Position numbers and translations under genes: made by a program
In this document: one piece after another, positions 1-9,229 of the stretch
Layout: each line of letters begins with the position of its first letter
Position numbering within the stretch: position 1 is the first letter of the stretch
Origin: Roseiarcus sp963721905
Lineage (GTDB): Bacteria; Pseudomonadota; Alphaproteobacteria; Rhizobiales; Beijerinckiaceae
Reading direction: 5' to 3'
DNA: 64,000 nt
NCBI GenBank assembly: GCA_963721905.1
Contig: CAVRMF010000008.1
Coordinates: 310,001 to 374,000, forward strand
The notes under the pieces: model-generated
What the model was told of the DNA's origin: nothing
Databases searched by the model: none
The model's input: only the letters and a program-made list of their open reading frames with translations

Positions 1-827
1 AGCGACAGCATTTCGGCGCCGCGCGCCACGCCATAGCCGAGATCGCCGCAATAGGCGACGAGATGAACCTGCGGCATCGACATCGCGACGCAGCAGGAAA
101 AGCCGGCAAGAACCAGGAGGACGAGCAGCATTCGGGGCGATATGCCGACATCGGCGCGCGCGGCCGCGGTCGCCGCCTCCGCTGTGTCGAACACGCCGGC
201 GGACGGACGTCGACGCATGACCAGGGCCATCGGCGCCACCGTCGCGGCGATGACGAGGCCGATGCCGGCATAGGTGGCCCGCCAACCGGCCAGTGGCATC
301 GTCAAGTTCATCAGCAATGGCCAGATCGTGCCGGCGAGGTAATTGCCCGACGCCACGACGACCACCGCGAGCCCGCGCCGCTTGACGAACCAATGCGAAA
401 TATCGGCCATCATCGGCCCGAAACCCGTCCCCGCGCCGACGCCGATCAGCACGTGGGCGCCCGAGAACACCATGAGGTTCGGGGCGTAGCCTGCGAGAAC
501 AAAACCAAGGCCCAAACTCGTGCCGGAGATGACCATGGGCAGCGCGATGCCGCGGCGATCCGTCATCCGCCCGAGTGCGATCGTGCTGAAGGCGAGCGTG
601 CACATCATCAGCGTGTAGGGCAGCGAGGCCGCCGCACGATCGACGCCGAAGTCACGCTGCGCCTGCGGGAGGACCACGATAATCGCCCACATTCCCGCCC
701 CGACCAACGTCGAGATGAGCAGCGACAAGGCCAGCCGGGCAAAGGCATAGGCGCCGTCGGGCGCGTAGCCGTCGACGTTCTCGGTGGATTCGGCCGGAGA
801 AAAGGTCATCGCGCGAAATTGAGGCAT
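1..827 (-). CDS. MFS transporter, C-terminus cut by window edge
   Basis: Major facilitator superfamily permease. The visible N-terminal 275 residues hold about seven or more hydrophobic segments, with a GRMTDRRG loop between helices 2 and 3 (the classic MFS signature region) and a glycine-rich GVGAGTGFGP helix. This resembles the oxalate/formate- or monocarboxylate-type MFS group. The start at 827 has a GGAG three bases upstream; a second in-frame ATG at 809 lacks a ribosome site. The gene runs off the left edge, so the substrate and the C-terminal half cannot be judged. Confidence 0.8.
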   Translation of the reverse strand, partial: MPQFRAMTFSPAESTENVDGYAPDGAYAFARLALSLLISTLVGAGMWAIIVVLPQAQRDFGVDRAAASLPYTLMMCTLAFSTIALGRMTDRRGIALPMVISGTSLGLGFVLAGYAPNLMVFSGAHVLIGVGAGTGFGPMMADISHWFVKRRGLAVVVVASGNYLAGTIWPLLMNLTMPLAGWRATYAGIGLVIAATVAPMALVMRRRPSAGVFDTAEAATAAARADVGISPRMLLVLLVLAGFSCCVAMSMPQVHLVAYCGDLGYGVARGAEMLS

Positions 828-1177
828 GCACTCCGAGATCGCAAGCCGGTGCGCGGCGGTGCAACAATCAAAGCGCGTCGTCCCATTCCTGGGGAGCCTG
901 CACCTCTCACAAATTAAACATTCTCTTGTCAAAGGCCGGAATATGTTCTATCTTTGTTCTCACGCCGCCGTGTTGAATATCGGGTGTCCGATTTCGCAGA
1001 ATCCGCGCGGCATGCGGAACTCCTCGCCGGGCCGTTCGCTGCCTCAGCGAGGCGCTTCGTGCCTCCTTGGCCGCGATGTCGGTGGGACCCTTCCGCCGGT
1101 CGGACGCGTCGTCACGGCGCGCCGCGCCGCGCCGGCGATAAACTCGCGCGCCTTCACGCGCCGCCGGCCAGCCGCCC

Positions 1178-1230
1178 GGAAATGACGCCTCGAGCGATTG
1201 AAAAGGCTCGATTCGCGCCGAAAACGGCGT
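1178..1230 (+). repeat. Dispersed intergenic repeat, copy 1 (diverged)
   Basis: Contains GGAAATGACGCC followed by GAGCGATTGAAAAGG. It resembles the better copy at 1299-1360 and copies at 27.54 kb and 58.96-59.10 kb. The shared core is GGAAATGGCGCC, a short gap, then AAGC-x-TTGAAAA. Confidence 0.5.
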
Positions 1231-1298
1231 CCGCTCTTGGCGTGATGGGGAGCCTGCCCCAGGAAGGCCATTTGCCTTCATGGCGCCGTCGGGCGTCC

Positions 1299-1360
1299 GG
1301 CCCGAAATGGCGCCGCAAGCGCTTGAAAACGCCCAAAACGCGCCCGGAAATGGCGCCCCT
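1299..1360 (+). repeat. Dispersed intergenic repeat, copy 2
   Basis: Reads GAAATGGCGCC, then CAAGCGCTTGAAAACGCCC, AAAACG and a second GGAAATGGCGCCC. The same order of blocks occurs on the opposite strand at 59033-59095, beside an IS1380 copy. The copies lie between genes in both places. Confidence 0.6.
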
Positions 1361-1432
1361 CGCCGCCCACGCTTTGCAGCGCGCCCGTCGCCCACCTATA
1401 TCAGCGCCGCTCTCGCCGGTTTGGAGGATCGA

Positions 1433-2827
1433 TTGATACGGTTCGCGTTCGCTGCGATCTTTGCACTCTTTTGCGGCTCGGCCTTCGCCGACACGGTTCA
1501 GAAGATCGCGCCGCAAAGCCCGGCTGAGGTGCGTCTCTCCTTCGCGCCGGTCGTCAAGAAGGTCGCCCCCGCAGTCGTCAATGTCTATGCGTCGCGGGTC
1601 GATACGATGCCGCGCAATCCTCTGTTTGACGACCCGATTTTCCAGCGGTTCTTCGGCGGCGGCGTGGGCGAGGGCCAGCGGGTGCAGAAGGCGCTCGGCT
1701 CGGGCGTCATCGTCGATCCATCGGGCCTGGTTGTGACCAACTATCACGTGATCGAAAACATGACGGACGTGCGGGTCGCGCTGGCCGACAAGCGCGAGTT
1801 CGACGCCGAGATCGCGCTGCGTGATCCGCGCACCGACCTTGCGATCCTGCGCCTCAAGGGAGGAGGAAATTTCCCGACGCTCGAACTCGGCGATTCGGAC
1901 GCGCTCGAGGTCGGCGATTTCGTCATCGCGATCGGCGATCCGTTCGGCGTCGGCCAGACGGTGACGCAGGGGATCGTTTCGGCGCTCGCGCGCACGCAGG
2001 TCGGGGCCAGCGACTACGGCTTCTTCATCCAGACGGACGCCGCCATCAATCCGGGCAATTCGGGCGGCGCGCTGGTCGATCTCGACGGCAGGCTCGTCGG
2101 CATCAATTCGATGATCTATTCGCGGTCCGGCGGCAGCATGGGCCTCGGCTTCGCCATTCCGGTCAACATGGTCAAGGGCGTGGTCGAAGTGGCGCTGCAC
2201 GGAGGCAAGACCGTCAAGCGGCCATGGCTCGGGGCGACGCTGCAGAACGTCTCGAAGGACATCGCCGAGAACCTCGGCCTCGCACGCCCGGCCGGCGCGC
2301 TGGTCGTCGATGTCGCGGACGTCGGCCCCGCGGCCGAGGCAGGCCTGAAGCGCGGCGACCTCATCTCGGCCATCGACAGTCAGAGCGTCGATGACGCCGA
2401 GAGCGTCGGATTCCGGCTCGGCGTCAAGCCGCTTGGGGGCGTGACGAAGATGACGGTGCTGCGCAACGGTCGAACGCTCGATCTGTCGTTGAAGCTCGCC
2501 TCGGCGCCGGAAGTCCCGCCGCGCGATGCGCTCGTCATTCACGCCGCGTCCCCCTTCGAAGGCGCGCAGGTGATGAATTTGTCGCCGGCGGTGACGGAGG
2601 AACTGTCGCTCGAGGGCGTGCGCGAAGGCGTCGTCGTGGCCGCCGTCGGGGACGGGTCGACCGCCGCGCAGGTCGGAGTGCAGAAGGGCGACGTTGTCGT
2701 CGCGGTCAACGGACAGAAAATCGCGACGACCCGAGACCTCGAAAAGGCCTGTTCGGAGCGGTCACGCTGGTGGGACCTGACGATCCGACGCGGCGGTGAA
2801 ACGATCCGCACCCGGCTCGGGGGCTAA
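1433..2827 (+). CDS. HtrA/Do-family periplasmic serine endoprotease
   Basis: Envelope quality-control protease that degrades misfolded periplasmic proteins. I choose a TTG start at 1433 because GGAGGA sits five bases upstream and the first 20 residues then form a signal peptide ending in SAFAD; an upstream ATG at 1280 would add a low-complexity leader. The trypsin-like domain has the catalytic triad His105 (NYHVIEN), Asp135 (RTDLAI) and Ser210 (GNSGG). Two PDZ domains follow, about residues 250-340 and 370-460. The length of 464 aa is normal for DegP/DegQ. It stands alone, convergent with the ParA-like gene. Confidence 0.93.
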   Translation: MIRFAFAAIFALFCGSAFADTVQKIAPQSPAEVRLSFAPVVKKVAPAVVNVYASRVDTMPRNPLFDDPIFQRFFGGGVGEGQRVQKALGSGVIVDPSGLVVTNYHVIENMTDVRVALADKREFDAEIALRDPRTDLAILRLKGGGNFPTLELGDSDALEVGDFVIAIGDPFGVGQTVTQGIVSALARTQVGASDYGFFIQTDAAINPGNSGGALVDLDGRLVGINSMIYSRSGGSMGLGFAIPVNMVKGVVEVALHGGKTVKRPWLGATLQNVSKDIAENLGLARPAGALVVDVADVGPAAEAGLKRGDLISAIDSQSVDDAESVGFRLGVKPLGGVTKMTVLRNGRTLDLSLKLASAPEVPPRDALVIHAASPFEGAQVMNLSPAVTEELSLEGVREGVVVAAVGDGSTAAQVGVQKGDVVVAVNGQKIATTRDLEKACSERSRWWDLTIRRGGETIRTRLGG

Positions 2828-2909
2828 AGCCCGTCCAAAAAAAGAAGCGGGGCGCCCGGGGAGAGCGTCCTGCCGAAATTCGCGAAAGGGCGGGATCCTC
2901 GCGTTGAGT

Positions 2910-3566
2910 TCACGCCGCCTTGCGCGCGGCGGATCGAGGTCTGGCGCGGGCGAGCCGGCGCCGGATCGACGCCCAGAGACTGCGCATTTCCTCGGCCGCG
3001 GCGCCGTTGGGATTAAGTTCGGTGACGCCCCACCCGTGCCGGACCGCTTCCTGATAGTCGACCCGCGCGAGGATCAGCGGTGAAATGAGTCCGCCCATTT
3101 CCTCCAGCGTCTCCACTCCGTCCTGGACCCGGGCCGTCTGTTGGGCAGGCGGACATTGATTGAGCAGGAAAACGAAGTCGCCGCCGACATCCTTCAAGGC
3201 GGCTCGCGTCTTGGCGCTCGCCCACAAATCGAACATGCTCGGACGCGAGGGGATGATGTTGAGGTCGGCGACCACCATCGCGGCCGCCGACGCGGGCCCC
3301 TCCGCGCCCGGCGTGTCGATGATTGCGAGCGTGAAGCCCTTCGCCTTGAGTTGAGCCAGAAGAGCCGGAAGCCGCGCGGCGCCCGAGGCGACGACTTCGA
3401 TGTCGCGCGTTTCGCGCGTCTTGGCCCAGTTGGTCAGCGACCCTTGTGGGTCGGTGTCGATGACGCAGACTTTTTCTTTCATTTCCCGCGCCGCTACGGC
3501 CAGCGACGAGGCCAATGTGCTTTTCCCGGATCCGCCCTTCTGGGTCACAAACGCAATGGTTCGCAT
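2910..3566 (-). CDS. ParA/MinD-family ATPase
   Basis: Deviant-Walker P-loop ATPase of the ParA family, involved in positioning DNA or protein cargo. The protein opens with the motif KGGSGKS at residues 10-16, has a DTDPQGSLTNW signature near residue 40, and an IIDTPG Walker B-type segment. About 218 aa is the short ParA form. I take the ATG at 3566, with a GAGG about 11 bases upstream, rather than a start 17 codons earlier. No ParB partner is adjacent, so this is probably an orphan ParA acting on a protein cargo rather than the chromosomal parA; that is inference. Confidence 0.85.
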   Translation of the reverse strand: MRTIAFVTQKGGSGKSTLASSLAVAAREMKEKVCVIDTDPQGSLTNWAKTRETRDIEVVASGAARLPALLAQLKAKGFTLAIIDTPGAEGPASAAAMVVADLNIIPSRPSMFDLWASAKTRAALKDVGGDFVFLLNQCPPAQQTARVQDGVETLEEMGGLISPLILARVDYQEAVRHGWGVTELNPNGAAAEEMRSLWASIRRRLARARPRSAARKAA

Positions 3567-3795
3567 GATTGTTTTCGCCTCGAGTTTCTTTGCGCGCCCA
3601 GGTTTTGCGGTTCGCAATGCATGGGCAGGGGTTAACGAACCCTTACGAGATGAGGGTGATTTGGTTAACAGTGCGTTACGGAATTGACGCCGTTCGCGGA
3701 ATTGTCACAAAACGACATAAATCTTTGAGATTCCCGGGCGAGCGGCGAGTCACGGGCGCTCCGCGGCAGGTTCGCGGGGTCGCAATTGCAGCCGG

Positions 3796-4044
3796 TCAAT
3801 CGCCGTCGAGCGGGGCGACGCCCTTCGGCTTGCCGGCGGCGGTGAGCGTAATCTTCTCGATCCGCATCTCGGCGCTCTTGAGCAAGTCGTCGCAACGGGT
3901 CTTCAAAGCCTCGCCGCGCTCGTAGAGCTTGATCGAATCCTCCAGCGACACGGCGCCCTTTTCGAGTTGATCGACGATCTGCTCAAGCTCCGCGAGCGCT
4001 GCCTCGAACGGCATCTCGGCAATGTCCGGCTTCGGCTCCGTCAC
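3796..4044 (-). CDS. xseB: Exodeoxyribonuclease VII small subunit
   Basis: Small subunit of exonuclease VII, which with XseA degrades single-stranded DNA to oligonucleotides. The 82-residue protein has the family core: FEAALAELEQIVDQLEKG, then SLEDSIKLYERGEAL and the C-terminal LKSAEMRIEKI helix. Length is typical. It follows the frameshifted solute-binding gene on the same strand with 34 bases between them; xseA is not in the window. Confidence 0.95.
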   Translation of the reverse strand: MTEPKPDIAEMPFEAALAELEQIVDQLEKGAVSLEDSIKLYERGEALKTRCDDLLKSAEMRIEKITLTAAGKPKGVAPLDGD

Positions 4045-4078
4045 GCGTTTCTCCTGGCCGCCAATCGCGGAAGACGAC

Positions 4079-4946
4079 TCATTCCGGCAGCGCGGAAACG
4101 AGGTAGAGCGTCTTCAGCGTGTCGCTCGGCTGCATTTGCGCGCCGAACGTGTTGGCGAAGACGGCGGCGATCTCCCCGGATTTGTAGATGCGGCTCAGAG
4201 CGCGGTCCACCGCAAGGCGAAAGTCGCTGTCGCCGCGCGGCAGCGCCAGCGCATAGGGCTCGAGGGAGAAATAGTTGTTGGCGAGGCGCAGCTTGTCGAC
4301 CTCCCCGCTCTTGGAGGCAAGGTAGGCAAGAATCGCCCGGTCGGCGAAATAGGCGGCGACAGCCCCCTCGTCGAGCATCTTCAGGCCGTCCTCATGAGTT
4401 CTTAGCCGCGACGACCTCGGCCGAAATATTGGCGCTCGCTAGGGTGTCGCGCAGGCTCTGCTCGGTGGTGGTGCCAGCAAGGACGCCGACCTTCTTGCCG
4501 GCCAGCGCGCCAAAGTCGGCAGGTCCGTCGCCGCGAACCAGCAGACTTGCGCCGTCGACGAAGGTCGCGATCGAGAAGTCGACATGCTCCCTGCGCGACA
4601 GCGTGTCGGACGTCGGCTCGCACAGAAGGTCTGCTTTGCCGGCTTCGATCGCTTCGAACCTGTCGGCCGCGGTAACCGGGACATAGGCGACGCTCAGTTC
4701 GCTCAGATTGAGCTGGGCCGCCAGGTTTCTCGCGACTGCCCGGCAGAGATCGACGATGAATCCGGCGGGCTGGCCGTTGGAGTCCTTGAACGAGAATGGC
4801 GGAGCGTCGTCGCGAACCGCGAGGCGGATCGTCTTGTCCTGACGCAGTTTGTCGATGGTTCCCGCCGCAGCCGATGCAAGACCGAGCGCGACCAGGGCGG
4901 CAACCGCGGGCGCGATCCGCAGACGCCGAGAGACTGACAAAGCCAT
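4079..4946 (-). pseudogene. Family 3 extracellular solute-binding protein, frameshifted
   Basis: Periplasmic amino-acid-type binding protein of an ABC importer (SBP_bac_3). The first part (4946 to 4392) has a signal peptide ending near ASAAAG, then KTIRLAVRDDAPPFSFKD and the GFIVDLCRAVA segment. It stops after VVAAKNS. The next frame (4378 to 4079) continues with MLDEGAVAAYFADRAIL and ends in the usual C-terminal lobe. Removing one base at 4396-4401 (GAGTTC to GAGTC) joins the two as VAAKTHEDGLKMLDEG, exactly the expected family sequence. The site is a GANTC context, as at three other frameshifts here, so this may be a sequencing artefact and the gene intact. No permease genes are adjacent. 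Confidence 0.85.
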
Positions 4947-5241
4947 CCGTTTCCCCTCGTAAGCTGTCTGCCGTCCTTATCAGAACTCCGGACTGCAAGC
5001 CAAAGCGCGCGCGTCATCAGACCGGCGACGCGGTCGCTTCTTGGCCCTTGCGCGGGGTCCGCGTCGTCTGGACGTGCGAGACGCCGCGGAATTGCGTAGT
5101 CGATCTCGACGCGCACGAACATTCGACAATCCCGGGATTTCGCGCAACATTCCGGCAAGAGACGCCAATCCGGGTCAAATCCGGCGGCAATTGATTCGAA
5201 AACGTTGGATGATCGCGCGCGCAGGCCAAGGAGGCGCATCC

Positions 5242-6357
5242 ATGCTCGTCGGCGTTCCCAAGGAGATCAAGGACAACGAGTTCCGCGTCGGCATGACGCC
5301 GGCTGCGGTCGCCGAACTCGTCCATCACGGCCATAGCGCGATCGTCGAGAAAGCGGCCGGCCTCGGGTCGGGATCGCCGGACGAGGAATATGCGCGCGCC
5401 GGCGCCGAGCTGGTCGAGCGGCCGACCGAAATCTTCGCGCGCGCGGACATGATCGTGAAGGTGAAGGAGCCGCTGGCGCAGGAGCGCAAGCTCCTGCGCC
5501 GAGGGCAGATTCTGTTCACCTACCTGCATCTCGCTCCCGATCTCCCCCAAACCCTGGATCTCATCGCTTCCGGCGCGACCTGCATCGCTTACGAGACCGT
5601 GACCGACCCGCAAGGCCACCTGCCGCTCCTGACGCCGATGTCGGAAGTCGCGGGCCGCCTCGCGCCGCAGGTCGGAGCGCATTCGCTCGAAAAGGGGCAG
5701 GGGGGCCGCGGCGTTCTGCTCGGCGGCGTGCCGGGGGTCGCGGCCGCCAACGTGCTCATTCTCGGCGGCGGCGTCTCGGGAACCCATGCCGCGACGATCG
5801 CAGTCGGCATGGGCGCGTCCGTCACCGTCGTCGACCGGTCGCACGAAGCCTTGCGCCGGCTCTCGGCCCAGTTTGGCTCGGCTTTGCGCACCGTCTATTC
5901 GACCCGCGCCTCGATCGCCGATCTTGTGCGGCATGCCGATCTCGTCATTGGCGCGGTGCTGCTGCCAGGCGCCGCGGCCCCGAAGCTCATTACCCGGGCG
6001 ATGCTGGCGACGATGCGTCCCGGCGCCGTCATCGTCGATGTTGCGATCGATCAGGGCGGTTGCTGCGAAACCTCGAGGCCAACGACCCATTCGGACCCGA
6101 CCTATGTCGTCGACGGCATCGTGCACTATTGCGTCGCCAACATGCCGGGCGCGGTCGCCCGGACCTCAACCTTCGCGCTGAACCACGCGACGCTGCCCTT
6201 CACCCTCGCGCTCGCGGACAAGGGATGGCGCAAGGCGATGCAGGACGATCCGCACCTGCTTGCGGGGCTTAACGTGCATGACGGGAAGGTGACCTGCGAA
6301 CCCGTCGCGGCGGCGCATGGGCTCAAGTGGGTCAGCGCGGAAAGCCTGCTCGCCTGA
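5242..6357 (+). CDS. ald: Alanine dehydrogenase
   Basis: NAD-dependent oxidative deamination of L-alanine to pyruvate and ammonium, cytoplasmic. The 371-residue protein begins LVGVPKEIKDNEFRVGMTP (Arg15), has the KVKEP lysine, the FTYLHLAPD histidine, a GGGVSGTHAA Rossmann loop and VDVAIDQGG with the catalytic Asp. The start at 5242 is set by a strong AAGGAGG seven bases upstream; longer in-frame starts lack this. It is divergent from the solute-binding gene; the 295 bases between them hold both promoters. Confidence 0.97.
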   Translation: MLVGVPKEIKDNEFRVGMTPAAVAELVHHGHSAIVEKAAGLGSGSPDEEYARAGAELVERPTEIFARADMIVKVKEPLAQERKLLRRGQILFTYLHLAPDLPQTLDLIASGATCIAYETVTDPQGHLPLLTPMSEVAGRLAPQVGAHSLEKGQGGRGVLLGGVPGVAAANVLILGGGVSGTHAATIAVGMGASVTVVDRSHEALRRLSAQFGSALRTVYSTRASIADLVRHADLVIGAVLLPGAAAPKLITRAMLATMRPGAVIVDVAIDQGGCCETSRPTTHSDPTYVVDGIVHYCVANMPGAVARTSTFALNHATLPFTLALADKGWRKAMQDDPHLLAGLNVHDGKVTCEPVAAAHGLKWVSAESLLA

Positions 6358-6387
6358 TCGAAAACAACAGCGGCGTCGGACGTGCCG

Positions 6388-7521
6388 CTATGGCCGGTCG
6401 CCGTGGCCGTTGAGCGCGCCCGGCGCCCAGTTCACGCCGTCGCGCATCGCGTAGAAGATATGGTTGCCGATCCGGTCGACCTTGCGCAAGTACCCGATCC
6501 AGAACGGCGAGACGTAGTTCGCGTGGTAATTCACCGCTTCCTCGACGCCCGCGTTGTAGTTCGATCCGCTGACCACTTCCTGGGCGATGCGGGTCGCCAC
6601 CGCCCACGGGCCGGGCTCCTCGATCCGGAGCGACCTGCCTTCGCAGGCGAAGGAGAACTGGCAGGCGAACGGCCGGTTGCGGTCCTGATAGACGACGCCG
6701 CAGACGGTCGTCGGATAGATGCCGCTGCGCACGCGGTTCAGCACCACCTGCGCCACCGCCGCCTGGCCCTGCTCGGGCTCGCCGCGCGACTCGAAATAGA
6801 TCGCCTCGGCGAGGCAGCGCATCTGGCGGGCGCCGTCCTTGGGATCGATGAGCGAAGCGTAGTTCGGCTGGCCGCCGTCCGCCAGGGACTTCGTCACAAC
6901 CGTTGTTTGCGACTGGGAGGGATCGACTTCGACGATCACGAGCACGCCGTCGCTCGGCGTCGGCGTCGAGGAGTTGAGCGCCATGTCTAGCGGCAGGGCG
7001 GGGGTCGCGCCGTCGCTGAAGCTCGGGCCCTCCGTGCTGGGGGCGGGGCTCATCGTGCGGCTCTGGTCGGATTCGGCGTCGCGAGGGTCCTGCGGCCCGG
7101 ACAGGAGCGCGTCCGCGTCGGCGCCAGGGCGGGTGCGCGCGTCGAAGCCGGGACGAAGGCCGATGAAGGGGTCGCCCTTGGCGCGCCGGTCGACCGCCGG
7201 AAGCGGCGAAACGGGATCCTTCAGCGTGCGGTTCGGCTCGATCTCGTCGGGGCCGGCAAGGTCGCCCGGTTCGCCAACCGCAAGGCGCGCCGCGACGATC
7301 GGCGTCGGCATGCCGTCCTCGTCGACCGCGCGGATCTGATCCGAGAGCGCAATGGCCTTCTGCACCGGATCGCTGGCCTCGATGAGCGCGTTGCGGTCGG
7401 CCGCGTTGCCGTACTGAGGGGGCTCCTGCCCGGCCTCGGCGGTGATCGTGAGGAGGACGCCGACCGCGATGCACCAGGGCGCGACGACCGATCCGGCCCA
7501 ACCTAGACGCGAACGACCCAT
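6388..7521 (-). CDS. Cell wall hydrolase, SleB family
   Basis: Predicted peptidoglycan hydrolase (Hydrolase_2 / SleB-like). From the ATG at 7521 the protein is 377 aa with an N-terminal hydrophobic signal or anchor (residues about 8-30), a long low-complexity acidic linker, then the catalytic domain from about residue 225: RCLAEAIYFESRGEP, AVAQVVLNRV, YPTTVCGVVYQ, CQFSFACEG. The Glu in EAIYFESRGEP is the family catalytic candidate. Alphaproteobacteria carry such proteins without sporulating, so a role in wall remodelling is likely. Confidence 0.88.
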   Translation of the reverse strand: MGRSRLGWAGSVVAPWCIAVGVLLTITAEAGQEPPQYGNAADRNALIEASDPVQKAIALSDQIRAVDEDGMPTPIVAARLAVGEPGDLAGPDEIEPNRTLKDPVSPLPAVDRRAKGDPFIGLRPGFDARTRPGADADALLSGPQDPRDAESDQSRTMSPAPSTEGPSFSDGATPALPLDMALNSSTPTPSDGVLVIVEVDPSQSQTTVVTKSLADGGQPNYASLIDPKDGARQMRCLAEAIYFESRGEPEQGQAAVAQVVLNRVRSGIYPTTVCGVVYQDRNRPFACQFSFACEGRSLRIEEPGPWAVATRIAQEVVSGSNYNAGVEEAVNYHANYVSPFWIGYLRKVDRIGNHIFYAMRDGVNWAPGALNGHGDRP

Positions 7522-7856
7522 ACGCCTTCCACGCGATGTTTCCGGTTCCCGATGGCATGGCGCGGTCCCGCAAGCCCCGCGCAATGTGAAGGGTTCTGTT
7601 TATGGGCGCTTAAGGTTGCGGGCCGGTTACCGAGCCTGATCGCCCTCCGTCCCGGATTGGGGCACGGGATGCGGAATCGCGCATTATGCCGGTCTTTGCC
7701 GCGATTACACCCTGACAGGCTCGACCGGCTGTTCGAATCCGACCGGCTATTCATGTTTTCAACGGCTTAGGCACCTTTTTCTGCAGCTTTCGGCGACCGT
7801 CGCGCGCTGATGCCTAAAGGTCTTGCTTAACTGTCCGAGGCGTGATACTAAAGCAA
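7522..7856. other. Divergent promoter region
   Basis: About 335 bases between the SleB-type gene and the ArsR gene. No coding frame or RNA gene is supported. A TTCGAATCC motif near 7732-7740 recalls a tRNA T-loop, but flanking stems do not pair. Confidence 0.4.
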
Positions 7857-8213
7857 ATGCTTAACCAATCGCGGGCGCTGGACCGCGCTTTTCAGGCGCT
7901 CGCCGATCCGACGCGGCGCCGAATCGTCGAGCGGCTGACGCGGGCGCCGGTTTCGGTCAGCGAACTGGCGCGGCCGCTCGCGATGTCGCTTCCGGCGGTG
8001 ATGCAGCACCTGGCGGTGCTGGAGGCGTCCGGCCTCGTGCGCTCGGCAAAGTCCGGCCGCGTGCGCACCTGCCGCATCAATCCCGAGGCGTTGAGCCTGG
8101 CCGAGCAATGGATCAACGCGAGGCGGAGCGAATGGGAGCGCCGCCTCGACCAACTCGGGGACTATCTCGCAACCTTGCAAACAGAAGGAAACGTCGATGG
8201 CCAAGACAGCTGA
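7857..8213 (+). CDS. ArsR-family transcriptional regulator
   Basis: Small winged-helix DNA-binding repressor. The sequence has FQALADPTRRRIVERL, then VSELARPLAMSLPAVMQHLAVLE, the typical ArsR recognition helix, and a C-terminal helix with WERRLDQLGDYL. There is no metal-binding Cys cluster, so it belongs to the metal-independent group commonly paired with SRPBCC proteins. The ATG at 7857 matches the usual family start; a GTG at 7842 would add five residues. It overlaps the following SRPBCC gene by 17 bases, indicating co-translation. Confidence 0.9.
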   Translation: MLNQSRALDRAFQALADPTRRRIVERLTRAPVSVSELARPLAMSLPAVMQHLAVLEASGLVRSAKSGRVRTCRINPEALSLAEQWINARRSEWERRLDQLGDYLATLQTEGNVDGQDS

Positions 8214-9153
8214 GACAAGCCTGCCGCTCGAGCCGCCGCCAGTGCGGATTTCGCGCACGCTGCACGCTCCGCGCGAACTGGTTTTCAAGGCCTGGAGTAC
8301 CGCCGACCATGTGAAGCGCTGGTTCGCGCCGGCCGGGTTCACCGTGCCGGAGGCAAAGGTGGAAATGCGCGTCGGCGGACCGTTCGAAGTCCTCATGCGC
8401 GCGCCCGACGGCGTCGAGCACCGGGCGCGCGGCAAGTTCGTCGAGGTCTCGAAGTTCGACCGGCTCGCGCTCGATCTCACAGTCGAAGACGTCAAGGGCC
8501 ACGCGCTCTTCCGCGCATTGACCGAGGTCACTTTTTCCGAAGCGCTCGGCGGAACGCGGATCGACGTCACTCAGACCTACACTGTTCTCGATCCGGACGC
8601 GGCCTGGATGGCGACCGGCGCGCCGCAGGGATGGGCCGAGACGCTCGACAATCTTTCAACGGAGCTTCGGCGCATGCACGAGCCTGCCGAGACCGGCCGC
8701 TCAGTCGTCCACGCGGCCTTCACGCTGGAGCGCACCTATGACGCGCCGGTCGAGCGGGTCTATCGTGCGCTGTCGGATGAGGCGGCGAAGGCCAAATGGT
8801 TCGGCGGCGCGGAAGGTCAGTGGCAGGAGATTGAGCGTACCATGGATTTCCGCGTCGGCGGGCGCGAGCGAGTGAAAGGCCGCTGGGAAGGCGGCGTGGT
8901 CTCGACCTTCGACGCGGTCTATCACGACATCGTGCCGAACGAGCGCATCGTCTACGCCTACGAAATGCACCTCGACGTCAGGAAGATCTCCGTCTCGCTC
9001 GCCACGATGCAGATCAAATCCGCTGGCCCCGGCCGCGCGACGCTGCAGGTGACCGAGCAGGGCGCCTTCCTCGACGGCTACGACGACGCCGGATCGAGGG
9101 AACAGGGAACCGGCTTCCTGCTCGACAAGCTGGGCGCATCGCTGGAAGTTTAA
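8197..9153 (+). CDS. Tandem SRPBCC (AHSA1/CalC-type) domain protein
   Basis: A 318-residue protein with two AHSA1-like START-fold domains. The first spans about residues 15-150 (ISRTLHAPRELVFKAW, then RWFAPAGF). The second spans about 170-315 (LERTYDAPVERVYRALSD, then AKWFGGAEGQW). Each fold makes a hydrophobic ligand pocket; no enzymatic residues can be assigned. Such genes usually follow an ArsR regulator as two separate ORFs, so a head-to-tail fusion in one chain is a little unusual. Ligand unknown. Confidence 0.85.
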   Translation: MAKTAETSLPLEPPPVRISRTLHAPRELVFKAWSTADHVKRWFAPAGFTVPEAKVEMRVGGPFEVLMRAPDGVEHRARGKFVEVSKFDRLALDLTVEDVKGHALFRALTEVTFSEALGGTRIDVTQTYTVLDPDAAWMATGAPQGWAETLDNLSTELRRMHEPAETGRSVVHAAFTLERTYDAPVERVYRALSDEAAKAKWFGGAEGQWQEIERTMDFRVGGRERVKGRWEGGVVSTFDAVYHDIVPNERIVYAYEMHLDVRKISVSLATMQIKSAGPGRATLQVTEQGAFLDGYDDAGSREQGTGFLLDKLGASLEV

Positions 9154-9229
9154 GAGGGCCGCCTCGATGCAGTCGGGCGCCCTCTACCCATCACCGGTGT
9201 CCGGCGGCCAATGGAAGACGCAACGTGCA

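Larger units (their letters stand above)
828..1432. other. Non-coding region upstream of the HtrA gene
   Basis: About 600 bases between the divergent MFS and HtrA genes. Open frames here have arginine- and proline-rich, low-complexity translations and no family resemblance, so I call no gene. The stretch holds copies of a dispersed repeat (listed separately at 1178-1230 and 1299-1360) and should contain the promoters of both flanking genes. Confidence 0.5.

Noticed and set aside
1154..2542. 462-codon minus-strand open frame opposite the HtrA gene
   Set aside because: No signatures; the plus strand encodes a full protease.
7720..7755. tRNA-like GTTCGAATCC motif
   Set aside because: The flanking bases do not form a T-stem and no anticodon or acceptor arm can be folded.
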